From: Clostridia bacterium
GTDB lineage: Bacteria; Bacillota; Clostridia; UMGS1840; HGM11507
Direction of reading: 5' to 3'
DNA length: 64,000 bases
Assembly (NCBI GenBank): GCA_017414505.1
Contig: JAFQLQ010000031.1
Span: forward strand, 1 to 64,000
Positions 1 to 9,522 of this stretch are shown one piece after another (within the stretch, counting starts at the first letter, position 1; every line of letters starts with the position of its first letter). Below the pieces are notes generated by a model. That model was not told where the DNA came from. It did no database searches and worked only from the letters and a program-made list of their open reading frames with translations. The position numbers and the translations under genes are program-made.

Positions 1-2
1 GT

Positions 3-290
3 TTCAGAAAAGTATATTCAAATGGAGTAGATACGCTAGAACTCGAGGCAAGTGTTGTTTGTGATATAACACATTTTATTGAACTTATTAATACCTGCGG
101 TGTAATCAGCTGGGATGGATTTCAAGGCAAGCACCCGAAAAACGTGAAGGACGGGATAATGTTTGACTTCAGGGCTACCGTAAATGACGGACAGGAAATA
201 CACGCCGATGGCTCTGAAAATTTTCCCAAAGGTTACCATGATTTTGTGCGTGAGCTCAATAAAATACTTACAGAGCATGAAGATGACTGA
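3..290 (+). CDS. Hypothetical protein, C-terminal part (5' end outside window)
   Basis: The frame starting at base 3 is open without a stop to TGA at 288-290, giving about 95 residues of a protein whose start lies before the window. The tail reads as a folded domain: an ISWDGF segment, then a stretch rich in Phe, Asp and Gly (MFDFRATVNDG), then ADGSENFPKGYHDF and a charged helix ending in EHEDD. The GSENFP-GY-F pattern resembles the end of uncharacterised Clostridia proteins that carry a similar GSN-FP motif, but I cannot name the family. There is no in-frame start, so simple ORF callers would miss it. The function is unknown. Confidence 0.6.
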   Translation, partial: FRKVYSNGVDTLELEASVVCDITHFIELINTCGVISWDGFQGKHPKNVKDGIMFDFRATVNDGQEIHADGSENFPKGYHDFVRELNKILTEHEDD

Positions 291-443
291 TTGATAAATC
301 TCAATTTGTTTATATGTTTTTAGTTATAACTTGATATGAACAGCCATCAAAAAGATTTGTATCTAAATCTTATTTGTCGCAATCATAATAAAATCTTTAC
401 AGTCTTAAAAATTTAAAAATAGGTTGAAAAGGAGTTCTGTAAA

Positions 444-701
444 ATGAAAGAACCTGATTTAGTATGGATGATGTTTGAAAATGAGCCAATCGAGACATTT
501 GAAAAGCTATTGAATGAAGATAGTGCTGAATTTGAATGGGGATATCTTTTGCATATGTGTTATTGCGAAGAAAGCTATGAAAGTGTTGGCGGAGATGATG
601 GATATATGAAAAATCCGCCTATAAATTACGAACGTTTGGCTTATCTTGAAAAACTTATTAATTTTTTGGAGTCGAAAGGAATTGTTGAAGAAACAAAATG
701 A
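444..701 (+). CDS. Small hypothetical acidic protein
   Basis: An 85-residue ORF starts with ATG behind a good Shine-Dalgarno site (AAGGAG about 9 bases upstream). It has no signal peptide or membrane segment. It is acidic, with a Trp/Met-rich start (VWMMFENEP), a Cys pair in HMCYCEE, and a C-terminal helix that could form a coiled coil. I do not recognise the family. It stands alone between a truncated gene and a pseudogene, in the least orderly part of the window. The ribosome binding site and protein-like composition argue that it is real. Confidence 0.5.
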   Translation: MKEPDLVWMMFENEPIETFEKLLNEDSAEFEWGYLLHMCYCEESYESVGGDDGYMKNPPINYERLAYLEKLINFLESKGIVEETK

Positions 702-758
702 TATCCTGATAAAATTCTGACAAAAATATCTGATATTGTCGAAAAGGAGACTGCCGGT

Positions 759-963
759 ATGGATATTACACAGAAATTTTATAATAATCTTGCATCGCAA
801 TATTGATGATGAGGAAAATATTAATGTAAGCAAATTTGAAAGTGAATACAGAGCAGTAAAAAGAGATGAGCTTACAAATCTTCTTAAATCAAACGGATTC
901 AGTGAAGTTTTGTGAAAATTTCCGGAAGAAACAGGCTTTTATCAGCCGATTGTAATTGAAAAA
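759..963 (+). pseudogene. Remnant of a class I SAM-dependent methyltransferase
   Basis: ATG at 759 follows AAGGAG and encodes 15 residues (MDITQKFYNNLASQY), a typical opening of clostridial class I methyltransferases, before TGA at 804-806. In another frame, bases 808-963 encode a typical C-terminus of the same family: YRAVKRDELTNLLKSNGF, then EV-L, a TGA at 913-915 where the family has Trp, then KFPEETGFYQPIVIEK. The central catalytic region of well over 100 residues, including the SAM-binding Gly-rich loop, is absent. The gene has therefore suffered a large frame-changing internal deletion and a nonsense mutation. TGA is an ordinary stop here (it ends the genes at 290 and 701), so recoding is unlikely. 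Confidence 0.8.
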
Positions 964-998
964 ATATTATTAATAATACAATATTGGAGGAACCAAAA

Positions 999-1640
999 AT
1001 GGAAAGAATAAATGCTGTTATGAAAGCGCTTGAAAACAACAATATGAATGCTTATTTTGTTGAAAACAGGGAAGAGGCGAAAAATCTTACCGAAAAGCTT
1101 TTGGAGGGATGTGACACAGTTTCCCACGGGGGCTCTGTAACTCTTGCAGAATGCGGAATAAACGAGCTTTTAAACAACGGTAACTACACCTATCTTGACA
1201 GAAGTAAAGCAAAAACACCTGAAGAAATGAAGAAAATTTATGTTGAAACCTTTGATGCAGATGCCTATATTTCCGGTACTAATGCTCTTACAGAGGATGG
1301 AAAGCTTTATAATGTAGACGGCAACTGTAACAGAATTGCGGCAATTGAATTCGGCCCGAAAAAGGTTATTGTTCTTGCAGGTGTTAATAAAATTGTAAAA
1401 GACCTTGACGAAGCTGCTTTGCGTGTTAAAAAAATTGCAGCACCTCTTAATACAAAAAGACTTAATCTTGATACATACTGTAATAAATTCGGTGAATGTG
1501 TAAGCGTTAAATCCGGAGGAAAAATGACAGACGGATGTAATTCTCCTTCAAGAATTTGCTGCAGTTATTCAATTTGTGCACAGCAAAGAATCAAAGGCAG
1601 AATTAATGTTATAATTATAAATGAAAATTTAGGATATTAA
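999..1640 (+). CDS. LUD-domain (lactate utilization, LutC-like/DUF162) protein
   Basis: This 213-residue protein of the LUD family (PF02589, related to LutC/YkgG) has the usual start (ALENNNMNAYFVENREEA), the GGSVTL-ECGI region that follows the first strand, and the Cys-rich C-terminus typical of clostridial members (YCNKFGEC, DGCNSP, ICCSYSIC), which may bind metal. ATG at 999 is preferred over the upstream in-frame TTG at 984, because that TTG is part of the ribosome binding site TTGGAGG (984-990). LutC acts in L-lactate oxidation in Bacillus. Stand-alone clostridial members such as this one have no proven role. It has no operon partners and is not next to the lactate operon at 9.5-15 kb. 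Confidence 0.8.
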   Translation: MERINAVMKALENNNMNAYFVENREEAKNLTEKLLEGCDTVSHGGSVTLAECGINELLNNGNYTYLDRSKAKTPEEMKKIYVETFDADAYISGTNALTEDGKLYNVDGNCNRIAAIEFGPKKVIVLAGVNKIVKDLDEAALRVKKIAAPLNTKRLNLDTYCNKFGECVSVKSGGKMTDGCNSPSRICCSYSICAQQRIKGRINVIIINENLGY

Positions 1641-1654
1641 TTTGCTGATTATGC

Positions 1655-1683
1655 TTGAAAAATATAATAATTTGTTGTATAAT
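1655..1683 (+). promoter_or_regulatory. Sigma-A promoter of lon operon
   Basis: TTGAAA (1655-1660), a 17-base spacer and a perfect TATAAT (1678-1683). The expected start point near 1690 falls at the edge of the inverted repeat described at 1691-1713. Confidence 0.75.
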
Positions 1684-1690
1684 AAAATGA

Positions 1691-1713
1691 TTGGTATATA
1701 AAACGTTTACCAA
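1691..1713. promoter_or_regulatory. Candidate operator over the lon transcription start
   Basis: The inverted repeat TTGGTA-N11-TACCAA lies 8 bases after the -10 box, over the predicted transcription start of lon. It is not a CIRCE (HrcA) element or the CtsR heptad repeat. The core AAACGTTTAC faintly recalls a CcpA site but fails the consensus at three positions. A repressor would sit well here; which one is unknown. Confidence 0.4.
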
Positions 1714-1742
1714 TACTGAATTTTGCTGAAAGGAGAAACGCC

Positions 1743-4064
1743 TTGGAAAACACAATTATACCGATTTTACCGCTCAGAGGTCTTGTTGTATATCCTCATA
1801 TGGTAATAAATCTGGATGCACTTCGTTCTGTTTCCTGCAGTGCGGTTGAATATGCATTCGTAAACAGAAAAAAGATTCTTCTTGTCACCCAGAAAGATCC
1901 TACAACCGAGATTCCGGGGCAGGATGATTTATATAAAACGGGAACAATTGCAACGGTTCGTAATTTCATAAGATTAAAAAATGAAGGCATTCGTGTGCTT
2001 GTTGAAGGCTGCGGTACTGCGCAGATTAAAAATATTGTAGGCGATAAACCTTATATATCTGCTGAAATTATTGAAACAGTTCTGTCTGCATCTACTCGCA
2101 TCACCCTTAAGCAAAAGGCGCTTATCCGCAATGTTTCGGATTTGCTTGAAAAATATATGCAGGCAAGCAGGTTTATAGAACCCGAACAGTTTGTTAATAT
2201 CTGCGCTATGGCAGACAGTATGGAAAAATTTTCATATATTGTAGCAGCCAATATTAATTTACCATTTCAGGAAAAGCAGATTATTTTAGAAGCGCCCACA
2301 GCAACGAAAAGACTTGAAAAAATCAGTAAATTTCTTGCCAAGGAAATTGAACTGATTCTTCTGGAAAAGAAAATTGCGGCTGATACAAAAGATAAAATTG
2401 ACCGTCATCAGAAAGAATATTTTTTAAGAGAACAGATAAGAACTATCTATGATGAGCTTGGCGAATCGGAAAATAATGCTTCTGATGCGGATATTTACAG
2501 AGAAAATATTCTGTCGTTAAAGCTTGAAGAAAAAACAGAAGAAAAGCTTTTAAAGGAGGTTGGCAGGTTAGCTAAAATGCCCTCCGGTTCGCACGAGGCA
2601 ACTGTTGTAAGAAATTATCTGGATACAGTAATTTCGCTTCCGTGGAACAAAACAACAAAAGAAACCATTAATCTTGATAAATGCAGAAAAATTCTTGATA
2701 AAGACCATTACGGTTTAACTTCTGTAAAAGAAAGAATTATAGAATACCTTGCAGTTAAAAAGCAAAATCCCGGCGGCAGAAGTGTTATACTTTGCCTTGA
2801 GGGACCTCCGGGTGTTGGTAAAACCTCAATAGCAAGCTCGGTTGCAAAAGCCTTGAACAGAAAATTTGTAAGAATTTCTCTTGGCAGTATTCACGATGAA
2901 TCGGATATCAGAGGTCACAGAAAAACCTATATCGGAGCAATGCCGGGAAGAATAATTTCGGCTGTTTCGGAAGCCGGTGTAAAAAATCCGCTTATACTTC
3001 TTGATGAAATAGACAAAATGGGTACCGATTACAAAGGCGATCCTGCTGCGGCACTGTTAGAGGTTCTGGACAAGGAGCAGAATTTTGCATTCAGAGACCA
3101 TTTTATAGAGGTTCCCTTTGATTTATCCGAAGTAATGTTTGTTGCAACTGCAAATACGTTATCTACAATTAATCACGCTTTGCTGGACAGAATTGAGGTT
3201 GTTAACCTTTCCAGCTATACAGAGCTTGAAAAAGAAAAAATTGCTCTTAACTATCTGCTGCCCAAACAACTCAAAGAGCACGGTGTTACAAAATCAATGA
3301 TTAATATTGATGTAACAGCTGTAAGGGAAATAATAAAATATTATGTGGTTGAAGCAGGAGTAAGAAATTTAGAGCGGGAAATTGCAAATGTTATCCGTAA
3401 AGCACTTGTAAAGCTTATGGACAGTAATGCAAAAACTCTTAAAATAACTGATAAAAACCTTTCCGATTATCTCGGAAAAAGAAAATACATTGAACAGAAT
3501 GATGTTGACTTTGACGAGCCCGGCGTTGTAAACGGCCTTGCATATACCTCTTACGGCGGCACTATGCTTAACGTTGAAGTTAACGTAATGCCGGGAAGCG
3601 GCGATATAAAGCTTACCGGTAAGCTCGGAGAGGTAATGAAGGAATCGGCAGCTGCGGCAATAAGTTATGTAAGAGCCAATGCCAAAAAGCTTGGAATTGA
3701 ATCTGAATTTTATAAAAATAACGATATACATATTCATGTTCCCGAAGGGGCAACTCCAAAGGACGGGCCTTCCGCAGGAATTACAATGGCATCGGCAATT
3801 GTTTCGGCACTTCTTGATAAGCCGGTTAGAAAAGATATTGCTATGACGGGTGAAATAACCATCCGCGGCAGAGTTCTTGCAATTGGCGGACTTAAAGAAA
3901 AATCACTTGCGGCTCACCGTGCCAAAATATACAATATTATAATTCCGGAGGACAATTTAAGGGATATTGAAGATATTCCGGAAGAAGTAAGAGACGATTT
4001 CAATTTTATTCCGGTAAAAAATATGCAGGATGTTATAAAACACCTGTTCACAGAGAAAGGATAG
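1743..4064 (+). CDS. lon: ATP-dependent Lon protease (LonA)
   Basis: A full-length 773-residue LonA, the cytoplasmic AAA+ serine protease that degrades misfolded and regulatory proteins. The N-terminal substrate-binding domain (about 1-200, [13 protein letters not shown] start) leads into a coiled-coil region, the AAA+ module with Walker A GPPGVGKT at 354-361 and Walker B ILLDEID, and the C-terminal protease domain. The catalytic dyad is visible as Ser677 (DGPSAG) and Lys720 (LKEKSLAAH), the same spacing of 43 as in characterised enzymes. The start is TTG behind AAAGGAGAAA. engB follows after 5 bases, as lonA-ysxC does in Bacillus, so the two are co-transcribed from the promoter at 1655. Confidence 0.98.
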   Translation: MENTIIPILPLRGLVVYPHMVINLDALRSVSCSAVEYAFVNRKKILLVTQKDPTTEIPGQDDLYKTGTIATVRNFIRLKNEGIRVLVEGCGTAQIKNIVGDKPYISAEIIETVLSASTRITLKQKALIRNVSDLLEKYMQASRFIEPEQFVNICAMADSMEKFSYIVAANINLPFQEKQIILEAPTATKRLEKISKFLAKEIELILLEKKIAADTKDKIDRHQKEYFLREQIRTIYDELGESENNASDADIYRENILSLKLEEKTEEKLLKEVGRLAKMPSGSHEATVVRNYLDTVISLPWNKTTKETINLDKCRKILDKDHYGLTSVKERIIEYLAVKKQNPGGRSVILCLEGPPGVGKTSIASSVAKALNRKFVRISLGSIHDESDIRGHRKTYIGAMPGRIISAVSEAGVKNPLILLDEIDKMGTDYKGDPAAALLEVLDKEQNFAFRDHFIEVPFDLSEVMFVATANTLSTINHALLDRIEVVNLSSYTELEKEKIALNYLLPKQLKEHGVTKSMINIDVTAVREIIKYYVVEAGVRNLEREIANVIRKALVKLMDSNAKTLKITDKNLSDYLGKRKYIEQNDVDFDEPGVVNGLAYTSYGGTMLNVEVNVMPGSGDIKLTGKLGEVMKESAAAAISYVRANAKKLGIESEFYKNNDIHIHVPEGATPKDGPSAGITMASAIVSALLDKPVRKDIAMTGEITIRGRVLAIGGLKEKSLAAHRAKIYNIIIPEDNLRDIEDIPEEVRDDFNFIPVKNMQDVIKHLFTEKG

Positions 4065-4069
4065 AAATT

Positions 4070-4654
4070 ATGGTTATAAAAGCTTCCGAATTTTACTGTT
4101 CGGCAAAATTTCCAAAGGATTACCCCAATACAGGTAAGCCGGAATTTGCAATGGCAGGCCGTTCAAATGTCGGAAAATCATCCTTTATAAATAAATTTCT
4201 TAACAGAAAAAATCTTGCAAGAGTTTCAAAAACGCAGGGAAAAACAGCTCTTATAAACTTCTTTTCCGTTAACAACGGAGAGTTTTATCTGGTGGATTTA
4301 CCGGGTTACGGTTATGCAACAGTCTCCAAGCAGGAGCAGCTTTCCTGGGGTAAAATGATTAACACCTATCTTGCACAGAGAAAAGAGTTAAAAACCGTAT
4401 TTCTGCTTCTTGATATTCGTCATAAGCCTACAAAGGACGATATGATGATGCTTGATTATATACTTGCAAATGAGTTTGAGCCGGTAATAATTCTTACCAA
4501 GGCGGACAAGCTTGCAAAAACAAAAATTGCTCCCGAGGTTGAAAAATTCAAGGAAATGTTAGGTCTGGAACAGGTTTTTGCATTTTCTTCCACAAACGGA
4601 TACGGGAAAGATGAAATAATGGAATATACAGAAAAATTATTGATGGGGGAATAA
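4070..4654 (+). CDS. engB: Ribosome biogenesis GTPase EngB (YsxC/YihA)
   Basis: A 194-residue TrmE-Era-EngA-like GTPase needed for late 50S subunit assembly. G1 is GRSNVGKS at residues 30-37, G3 is DLPGYG from residue 76, and G4 is TKAD at 143-146. The length is normal for the family. It lies 5 bases after lon and 2 bases before hisS, so it belongs to the same transcript. ATG follows a GAGAAAGGA site inside the end of lon. Confidence 0.97.
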   Translation: MVIKASEFYCSAKFPKDYPNTGKPEFAMAGRSNVGKSSFINKFLNRKNLARVSKTQGKTALINFFSVNNGEFYLVDLPGYGYATVSKQEQLSWGKMINTYLAQRKELKTVFLLLDIRHKPTKDDMMMLDYILANEFEPVIILTKADKLAKTKIAPEVEKFKEMLGLEQVFAFSSTNGYGKDEIMEYTEKLLMGE

Positions 4655-4656
4655 AT

Positions 4657-5907
4657 ATGATAACAGCACCAAAAGGTACTATTGATATAACGCCCAAGGA
4701 CGTTTATAAATGGCAGTATGTTGAAAATTTACTTAGGAAAATTACTGCCGGATTTAATTTTAAGGAAATCAGAACACCTGTTTTTGAACACACCGAGCTG
4801 TTTCAGAGAGGTGTAGGCGATACTACCGATGTTGTTTCCAAGGAAATGTACACTTTTATTGATAAGGCGGACAGAAGCATAACACTTCGTCCCGAGGGAA
4901 CAGCCGGAGTTGTAAGAAGCTTCCTGCAGAACGGAATGTTTGCGGATGCTCAGCCTACAAAGCTTTATTATATAATTCCCTGTTACCGTTATGAAAAACC
5001 GCAGGCAGGAAGATTAAGAGAATTCAGACAGTTCGGTGTTGAAATGTTCGGTTCATATGAGCCTTCGGCAGATGCGGATGTTATTTCTCTGGTAAAGCTT
5101 ATTTTAAACAAACTTGGAGTAAAAGATATTACTCTTAATATAAACAATATCGGATGTCCCAAATGCCGTTCGGAATATAACAAAAAGCTTATTGAATGTC
5201 TGGAAGCTAAAAAAGATAAGCTTTGCCCGACCTGTCAGGAAAGACTTTATAAAAATCCTATGAGAATTTTTGACTGCAAGTCGGAAATCTGTCAGGAGCT
5301 TATAAAAGATGCACCGAAAATGTTTGACAGTGTGTGTGACGATTGTAAAGACCATTTCGATAAGGTTTTAAAATACCTTGATGCAATGGAAATTGCATAC
5401 AATATTGATAAAGGTATCGTAAGAGGACTTGATTACTATACAAAAACAGTATTTGAATTTGTTTCAAATTCAATCGGAGCACAGGGAACCGTTTGCGGCG
5501 GCGGAAGATATGATAACCTTGTGGAAGAGCTTGGCGGAAAACCCTGTGCAGGCATAGGCTTTGCAATGGGTATAGAAAGACTTCTGCTTGTAATGGAAAA
5601 CACCGGAATTGAAATTCCCGAAGAGGAAACCTGTGATATTTTTGTTGCAGCACTTGGCGAAAATGCTGATTTTAAAGCGGCTAAAATTGTTGCAGATTTA
5701 AGAACAGCAGGTATTAAAGCAGAAAAAGACCATCTTGCACGTTCACTTAAAGCTCAGATGAAATTTGCAGATAAAATCAAAGCAAAATATACCGTTGTTC
5801 TCGGCGATAACGAAATTGAAAACAATAAAGTTACCGTAAAAAATATGAAAACGGGAGAACAGCAGGAAACAAGTATTGAAAATATAGCAAATATGCTTGA
5901 AATATAA
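4657..5907 (+). CDS. hisS: Histidyl-tRNA synthetase
   Basis: A class II aminoacyl-tRNA synthetase of 416 residues that charges tRNA-His. The start APKGTIDITP is typical. Motif 2 is seen around EFRQFGVEMFG (about 122-132), the histidine-binding motif RGLDYYTKTVFEF begins near 255, GGGRYDN is near 281, motif 3 is GFAMGIERLLL near 302, and a C-terminal anticodon-binding domain follows. An extra Cys-rich patch (CPKCRSEY, CPTCQERL) is common in Gram-positive HisRS. It lies between engB and aspS; hisS-aspS pairing is frequent in Firmicutes. I see no T-box leader. Confidence 0.97.
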   Translation: MITAPKGTIDITPKDVYKWQYVENLLRKITAGFNFKEIRTPVFEHTELFQRGVGDTTDVVSKEMYTFIDKADRSITLRPEGTAGVVRSFLQNGMFADAQPTKLYYIIPCYRYEKPQAGRLREFRQFGVEMFGSYEPSADADVISLVKLILNKLGVKDITLNINNIGCPKCRSEYNKKLIECLEAKKDKLCPTCQERLYKNPMRIFDCKSEICQELIKDAPKMFDSVCDDCKDHFDKVLKYLDAMEIAYNIDKGIVRGLDYYTKTVFEFVSNSIGAQGTVCGGGRYDNLVEELGGKPCAGIGFAMGIERLLLVMENTGIEIPEEETCDIFVAALGENADFKAAKIVADLRTAGIKAEKDHLARSLKAQMKFADKIKAKYTVVLGDNEIENNKVTVKNMKTGEQQETSIENIANMLEI

Positions 5908-5937
5908 TAATGCCCTTTGGCGGATTGGAGAATGAAT

Positions 5938-7740
5938 ATGTCAGAAAATATAATCGGTATGAAAAGAACTCACCGTGCAGGAACGCTTAACGCTTCCAAT
6001 ATTGGCGAAGAAGTAGTTCTTATGGGATGGGTTCAGAATTACAGAAACTTAGGAAGCCTTCTTTTTATTGATTTAAGAGATGTTTCCGGAATTTGTCAGG
6101 TTTACTTTGGCGAAGATTGCGATAAAGAAATCCGTGAAAAAGCAAATACCTTAAGAATGGAATTTGTTATTGCAGTAAGAGGAACAGTTCAGAAAAGAGG
6201 CGGTTCAATCAACCCGAATCTTGCAACAGGTGAAATTGAAGTTCTTGTTTCGGAATTAAGAATTTTATCAAAATCCGAAACTCCTCCCTTTGCAATTGAA
6301 GAAAATTCCGATGCAAACGATGCTTTAAGATTAAAATACAGATATCTGGATTTACGTCGTCCCGATATGCAGGAAGCTTTAAAGCTTCGTCACAGAGTTG
6401 CTAAAATTGCAAGAGATTACTACGACGAAAACGGTTTTTATGAAATAGAAACCCCAATGCTTACAAAAAGCACTCCCGAGGGTGCAAGAGATTATCTTGT
6501 TCCTTCCAGAGTACATCCCAATAAATTTTATGCACTTCCTCAGTCACCTCAGCTTTATAAACAGCTTCTTATGCTGTCGGGTATGGACAGATATGTTCAG
6601 ATTACAAAATGCTTCAGAGACGAGGATTTAAGAGCGGACAGACAGCCGGAATTCACTCAGATTGACCTTGAAATGTCCTTCGTTGAAGCGGATGACGTTA
6701 TGGAAATGAACGAAGGCTTTATGAAAAAATTATTTAAGGAAGTTTTGGATATCGATTTAAAAACTCCGTTTGTAAAAATGCCTTACAGCGAGGCTATGGA
6801 GCGCTTTGGTTCTGATAAACCCGATTTAAGATTCGGTTACGAAATCAAGGATATTTCCGATGTTGTGGCAAAATCCGAATTTAAAGTTTTTGCAGGTGCT
6901 CTTGAAAACGGCGGAAGTGTTCGTTGTATCAAGATTGATGCAATCGACGGTAAACAGGCATTCTCAAGAAAAGAAATTGATTCTCTTGGCGAATTTGTAA
7001 AAACCTACGGTGCAAAAGGTCTTGCATTTATGATTATAGAAGAAAATGAAATCCGTTCTTCAATAACCAAATTCTTAACAGAAGCTGAAATTAAAGGAAT
7101 TGTTGACAGAGTTGAAGCAAAACCGGGAGACGAAATTTTAATTGTTGCCGATAAAAACAAGGTTGTATTTGATTCTCTTGGCGCACTTCGCTGCGAAGCT
7201 GCAAAACGTCTTGATGTGATTGATAAAGACAGATATGAGCTTTTGTGGGTTGTAGATTTTCCGCTTCTTGAGTATGATGAGGAAGAAAACAGATATGTTG
7301 CAATGCACCATCCCTTCACTATGCCTAAAGATGAAGATATAGAGCTTCTTGACAAAGAGCCCGGAAAGGTTCGTGCAAAAGCTTACGACCTTGTAATAAA
7401 CGGTTGTGAAGCAGGCGGCGGAAGTATCAGAATATTCAATTCTGACCTTCAGCAGAAAATGTTTGAAACTCTTGGATTCTCCAAAGAGGATGCGTGGGAA
7501 CGTTTCGGCTTCTTAATGGGAGCATTCAAATACGGAACACCTCCTCACGGTGGTATGGCTTATGGTCTTGACAGACTTGTAATGCTTCTTGCAAAGAAGG
7601 ATTCTATAAGAGATGTAATTGCGTTCCCGAAGGTTCAGAATGCATCCGAGCTTATGACAGAAGCACCAAATGTTGTTGACAAAAAACAGTTAGATGAGCT
7701 TTATATTTCTCTTGTAAGTCCTGAAAAAACGGAGGAATAG
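5938..7740 (+). CDS. aspS: Aspartyl-tRNA synthetase (bacterial type)
   Basis: A 600-residue class II synthetase with an N-terminal OB-fold anticodon domain (GWVQNYRNLG), the bacterial GAD insertion, motif 2 FRDEDLRADRQPEF near 225 and motif 3 GLDRLVML near 542. The frame can be extended to TTG at 5917, but ATG at 5938 (MSENIIGMKRTHRAG) sits 7 bases after GGAG (5927-5930) and fits the family start, so I choose it. The gene follows hisS by about 30 bases and is followed after 5 bases by a membrane protein. Confidence 0.96.
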   Translation: MSENIIGMKRTHRAGTLNASNIGEEVVLMGWVQNYRNLGSLLFIDLRDVSGICQVYFGEDCDKEIREKANTLRMEFVIAVRGTVQKRGGSINPNLATGEIEVLVSELRILSKSETPPFAIEENSDANDALRLKYRYLDLRRPDMQEALKLRHRVAKIARDYYDENGFYEIETPMLTKSTPEGARDYLVPSRVHPNKFYALPQSPQLYKQLLMLSGMDRYVQITKCFRDEDLRADRQPEFTQIDLEMSFVEADDVMEMNEGFMKKLFKEVLDIDLKTPFVKMPYSEAMERFGSDKPDLRFGYEIKDISDVVAKSEFKVFAGALENGGSVRCIKIDAIDGKQAFSRKEIDSLGEFVKTYGAKGLAFMIIEENEIRSSITKFLTEAEIKGIVDRVEAKPGDEILIVADKNKVVFDSLGALRCEAAKRLDVIDKDRYELLWVVDFPLLEYDEEENRYVAMHHPFTMPKDEDIELLDKEPGKVRAKAYDLVINGCEAGGGSIRIFNSDLQQKMFETLGFSKEDAWERFGFLMGAFKYGTPPHGGMAYGLDRLVMLLAKKDSIRDVIAFPKVQNASELMTEAPNVVDKKQLDELYISLVSPEKTEE

Positions 7741-7745
7741 AAACT

Positions 7746-8234
7746 ATGGAGGCCGTTAAGCAGTTTTTTGTAGATTTACCTATTCCTGTGTGGCTGAAAG
7801 CGTTAATCGCTTCTATGATTCCTTTGCTGGAATCCCGTTATGCAATTTTGTTTTTTATGAACGGTGATATTCCGTTCGGATGGTTGTTTTTAATAAGCGT
7901 TATCGGAAATTTGATTCCGGTGCCTATTATAATGTTGCTTTTCAGACCTATAATTGAAATGCTCAAAAAAACAAAACTGCTTTCAAAATTTGCTCATTCG
8001 CTTGAGGGTTCAACCAACAAAAAAGCGAAAAAGGTTTTAAAATACAAATACTTCGGATTGCTTATTTTTGTTGCAATTCCTGCTCCGGGAACAGGCGCAA
8101 TTTCAGGTGCCTGCGTTGCATCAATTCTTAATTTAAGAATAAGCAGAGCACTACCGCTTATCTTTTTAGGTACAGTAATTGCTACTGCAATTACCACCGG
8201 CGGATGGAGTATTCTTACTGAAATTTTTATTTAA
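7746..8234 (+). CDS. Small multidrug export-family membrane protein (COG2426)
   Basis: A 162-residue integral membrane protein of the 'putative small multi-drug export' family (PF06695). Hydrophobic helices lie near residues 18-40, 43-68, 100-125 and 130-158. Family marks include ESRYAI near residue 30 and the Pro-Gly-rich re-entrant motif IPAPGTGAISGA near 112. Drug export has not been proven for the family, which resembles DedA-type proteins in its PGTG motif. It sits 5 bases after aspS and 36 bases before metK, so it is part of the housekeeping transcript. Confidence 0.82.
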   Translation: MEAVKQFFVDLPIPVWLKALIASMIPLLESRYAILFFMNGDIPFGWLFLISVIGNLIPVPIIMLLFRPIIEMLKKTKLLSKFAHSLEGSTNKKAKKVLKYKYFGLLIFVAIPAPGTGAISGACVASILNLRISRALPLIFLGTVIATAITTGGWSILTEIFI

Positions 8235-8270
8235 AATATTACACTGCTAATTATAAGGAGAGTGTTTAAA

Positions 8271-9446
8271 ATGAAAAAATTCTTTACATCTGAGTCTGTA
8301 ACAGAGGGGCATCCCGATAAAATCTGTGACCAGATTTCCGACGCAGTTCTTGATGCAATTCTTGCTCAGGACAAAGAGGCGAGAGTTGCCTGTGAAACTG
8401 CTATAACAACCGGTCTTGTTATGGTTATGGGCGAAATAACCACAAGCTGTTATATTGATATTCAGTCTATTGTTCGTGATACAATTCGTGAAATTGGTTA
8501 CGACAGAGCAAAATACGGTTTCGACTGTGAAACCTGCGGTGTTATTTCTTCAATTCATGAGCAGTCGCAGGATATTGCCCTTGGTGTTGATAAATCTTAC
8601 GAAGCAAAAGAAACCAAAACAGAGGATATCGGTGCAGGTGACCAGGGTATGATGTTTGGTTACGCTTGTAACGAAACAGATACTTTAATGCCTCTTCCTA
8701 TTTATCTTGCTCATAAGCTTACAAAACGGCTTACCAAAGTAAGAAAAGACGGTATTGTAGATTATCTTCGTCCTGACGGCAAATCTCAGGTTACTGTTGA
8801 GTATGATATGAACGATAAGCCCAAGAGAGTTGATACAATTGTTCTTTCCACACAGCACGGAGAAGAAGTTTCTCTTGAAACTGTAAGAAAGGATATGATT
8901 GAGCTTGTAATTAAGGAAGTTATTCCTGCAGAGCTTATGGATAATCATACTAAGATTTACGTTAATCCTACCGGACGTTTCGTTGTTGGCGGACCTATGG
9001 GAGACTCCGGATTAACCGGCAGAAAAATAATCGTCGATACATACGGCGGTTATGCAAGACACGGCGGAGGAGCTTTCTCTGGTAAAGATCCAACAAAGGT
9101 TGACCGTTCTGCTGCATATGCCGCAAGATATGTAGCGAAAAATATAGTAAAAGCAGGTCTTGCAGAAAAATGCGAAATTGAGCTAGCTTATGCTATAGGC
9201 GTTGCAAAACCCGTATCGGTTCTTATTGATACATTTGGCACTAATAAGGTTGATGTTGATGTAATCGAAAAACTTGTATCCAAGCATTTTGATTTAAGAC
9301 CGAGTGCTATTATTGAAAAATTTGATTTACGCCGCCCCATATTCAAGCAAACTGCTGCTTACGGACATATGGGAAGAGAAGATGTTGAGCTTCCATGGGA
9401 ACAGACTGATAAGGCTGACGTACTTCGTACAGAGGCTGGTTTATAG
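8271..9446 (+). CDS. metK: S-adenosylmethionine synthetase
   Basis: A 391-residue methionine adenosyltransferase making SAM from methionine and ATP. Diagnostic motifs are [10 protein letters not shown] at residues 12-21, [12 protein letters not shown] near 121 and GGGAFSGKD near 265. The frame extends to a GTG at 8262, but that overlaps the spacing after AAGGAG (8255-8260). ATG at 8271 gives the usual [14 protein letters not shown] start. There is no room for a SAM riboswitch in the 36-base gap upstream. A strong terminator follows, closing the lon-metK block. Confidence 0.97.
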   Translation: MKKFFTSESVTEGHPDKICDQISDAVLDAILAQDKEARVACETAITTGLVMVMGEITTSCYIDIQSIVRDTIREIGYDRAKYGFDCETCGVISSIHEQSQDIALGVDKSYEAKETKTEDIGAGDQGMMFGYACNETDTLMPLPIYLAHKLTKRLTKVRKDGIVDYLRPDGKSQVTVEYDMNDKPKRVDTIVLSTQHGEEVSLETVRKDMIELVIKEVIPAELMDNHTKIYVNPTGRFVVGGPMGDSGLTGRKIIVDTYGGYARHGGGAFSGKDPTKVDRSAAYAARYVAKNIVKAGLAEKCEIELAYAIGVAKPVSVLIDTFGTNKVDVDVIEKLVSKHFDLRPSAIIEKFDLRRPIFKQTAAYGHMGREDVELPWEQTDKADVLRTEAGL

Positions 9447-9449
9447 TGT

Positions 9450-9486
9450 AAAAAACCTTGGCAATATTTTATTGCTAAGGTTTTTT
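9450..9486 (+). terminator. Rho-independent terminator after metK
   Basis: The hairpin pairs AACCTTGGCAATA with TATTGCTAAGGTT with one unpaired position, flanked by six A and six T. It ends the housekeeping block before the lactate operon. Confidence 0.88.
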
Positions 9487-9522
9487 GTACATAAAATCAT
9501 TTTACAAAAGGTGGAATAAAAA

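Noticed and set aside
352..371. AT-only hairpin AAGATTT / AAATCTT as terminator of the first gene
   Set aside because: The stem is seven weak pairs and no T-run follows, so it is not convincing.
804..915. TGA codons read as Trp or selenocysteine in the methyltransferase remnant
   Set aside because: TGA ends other genes in the window, Trp is encoded by TGG throughout, and the two halves are in different frames with the catalytic core missing. Decay explains this better than recoding.
1697..1712. CcpA (cre) site upstream of lon
   Set aside because: Only the core matches; three of the conserved positions fail, so a carbon-catabolite role is not supported.
8235..8270. SAM riboswitch before metK
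   Set aside because: The gap is 36 bases and holds only a ribosome binding site; an S-box needs about 100 bases.
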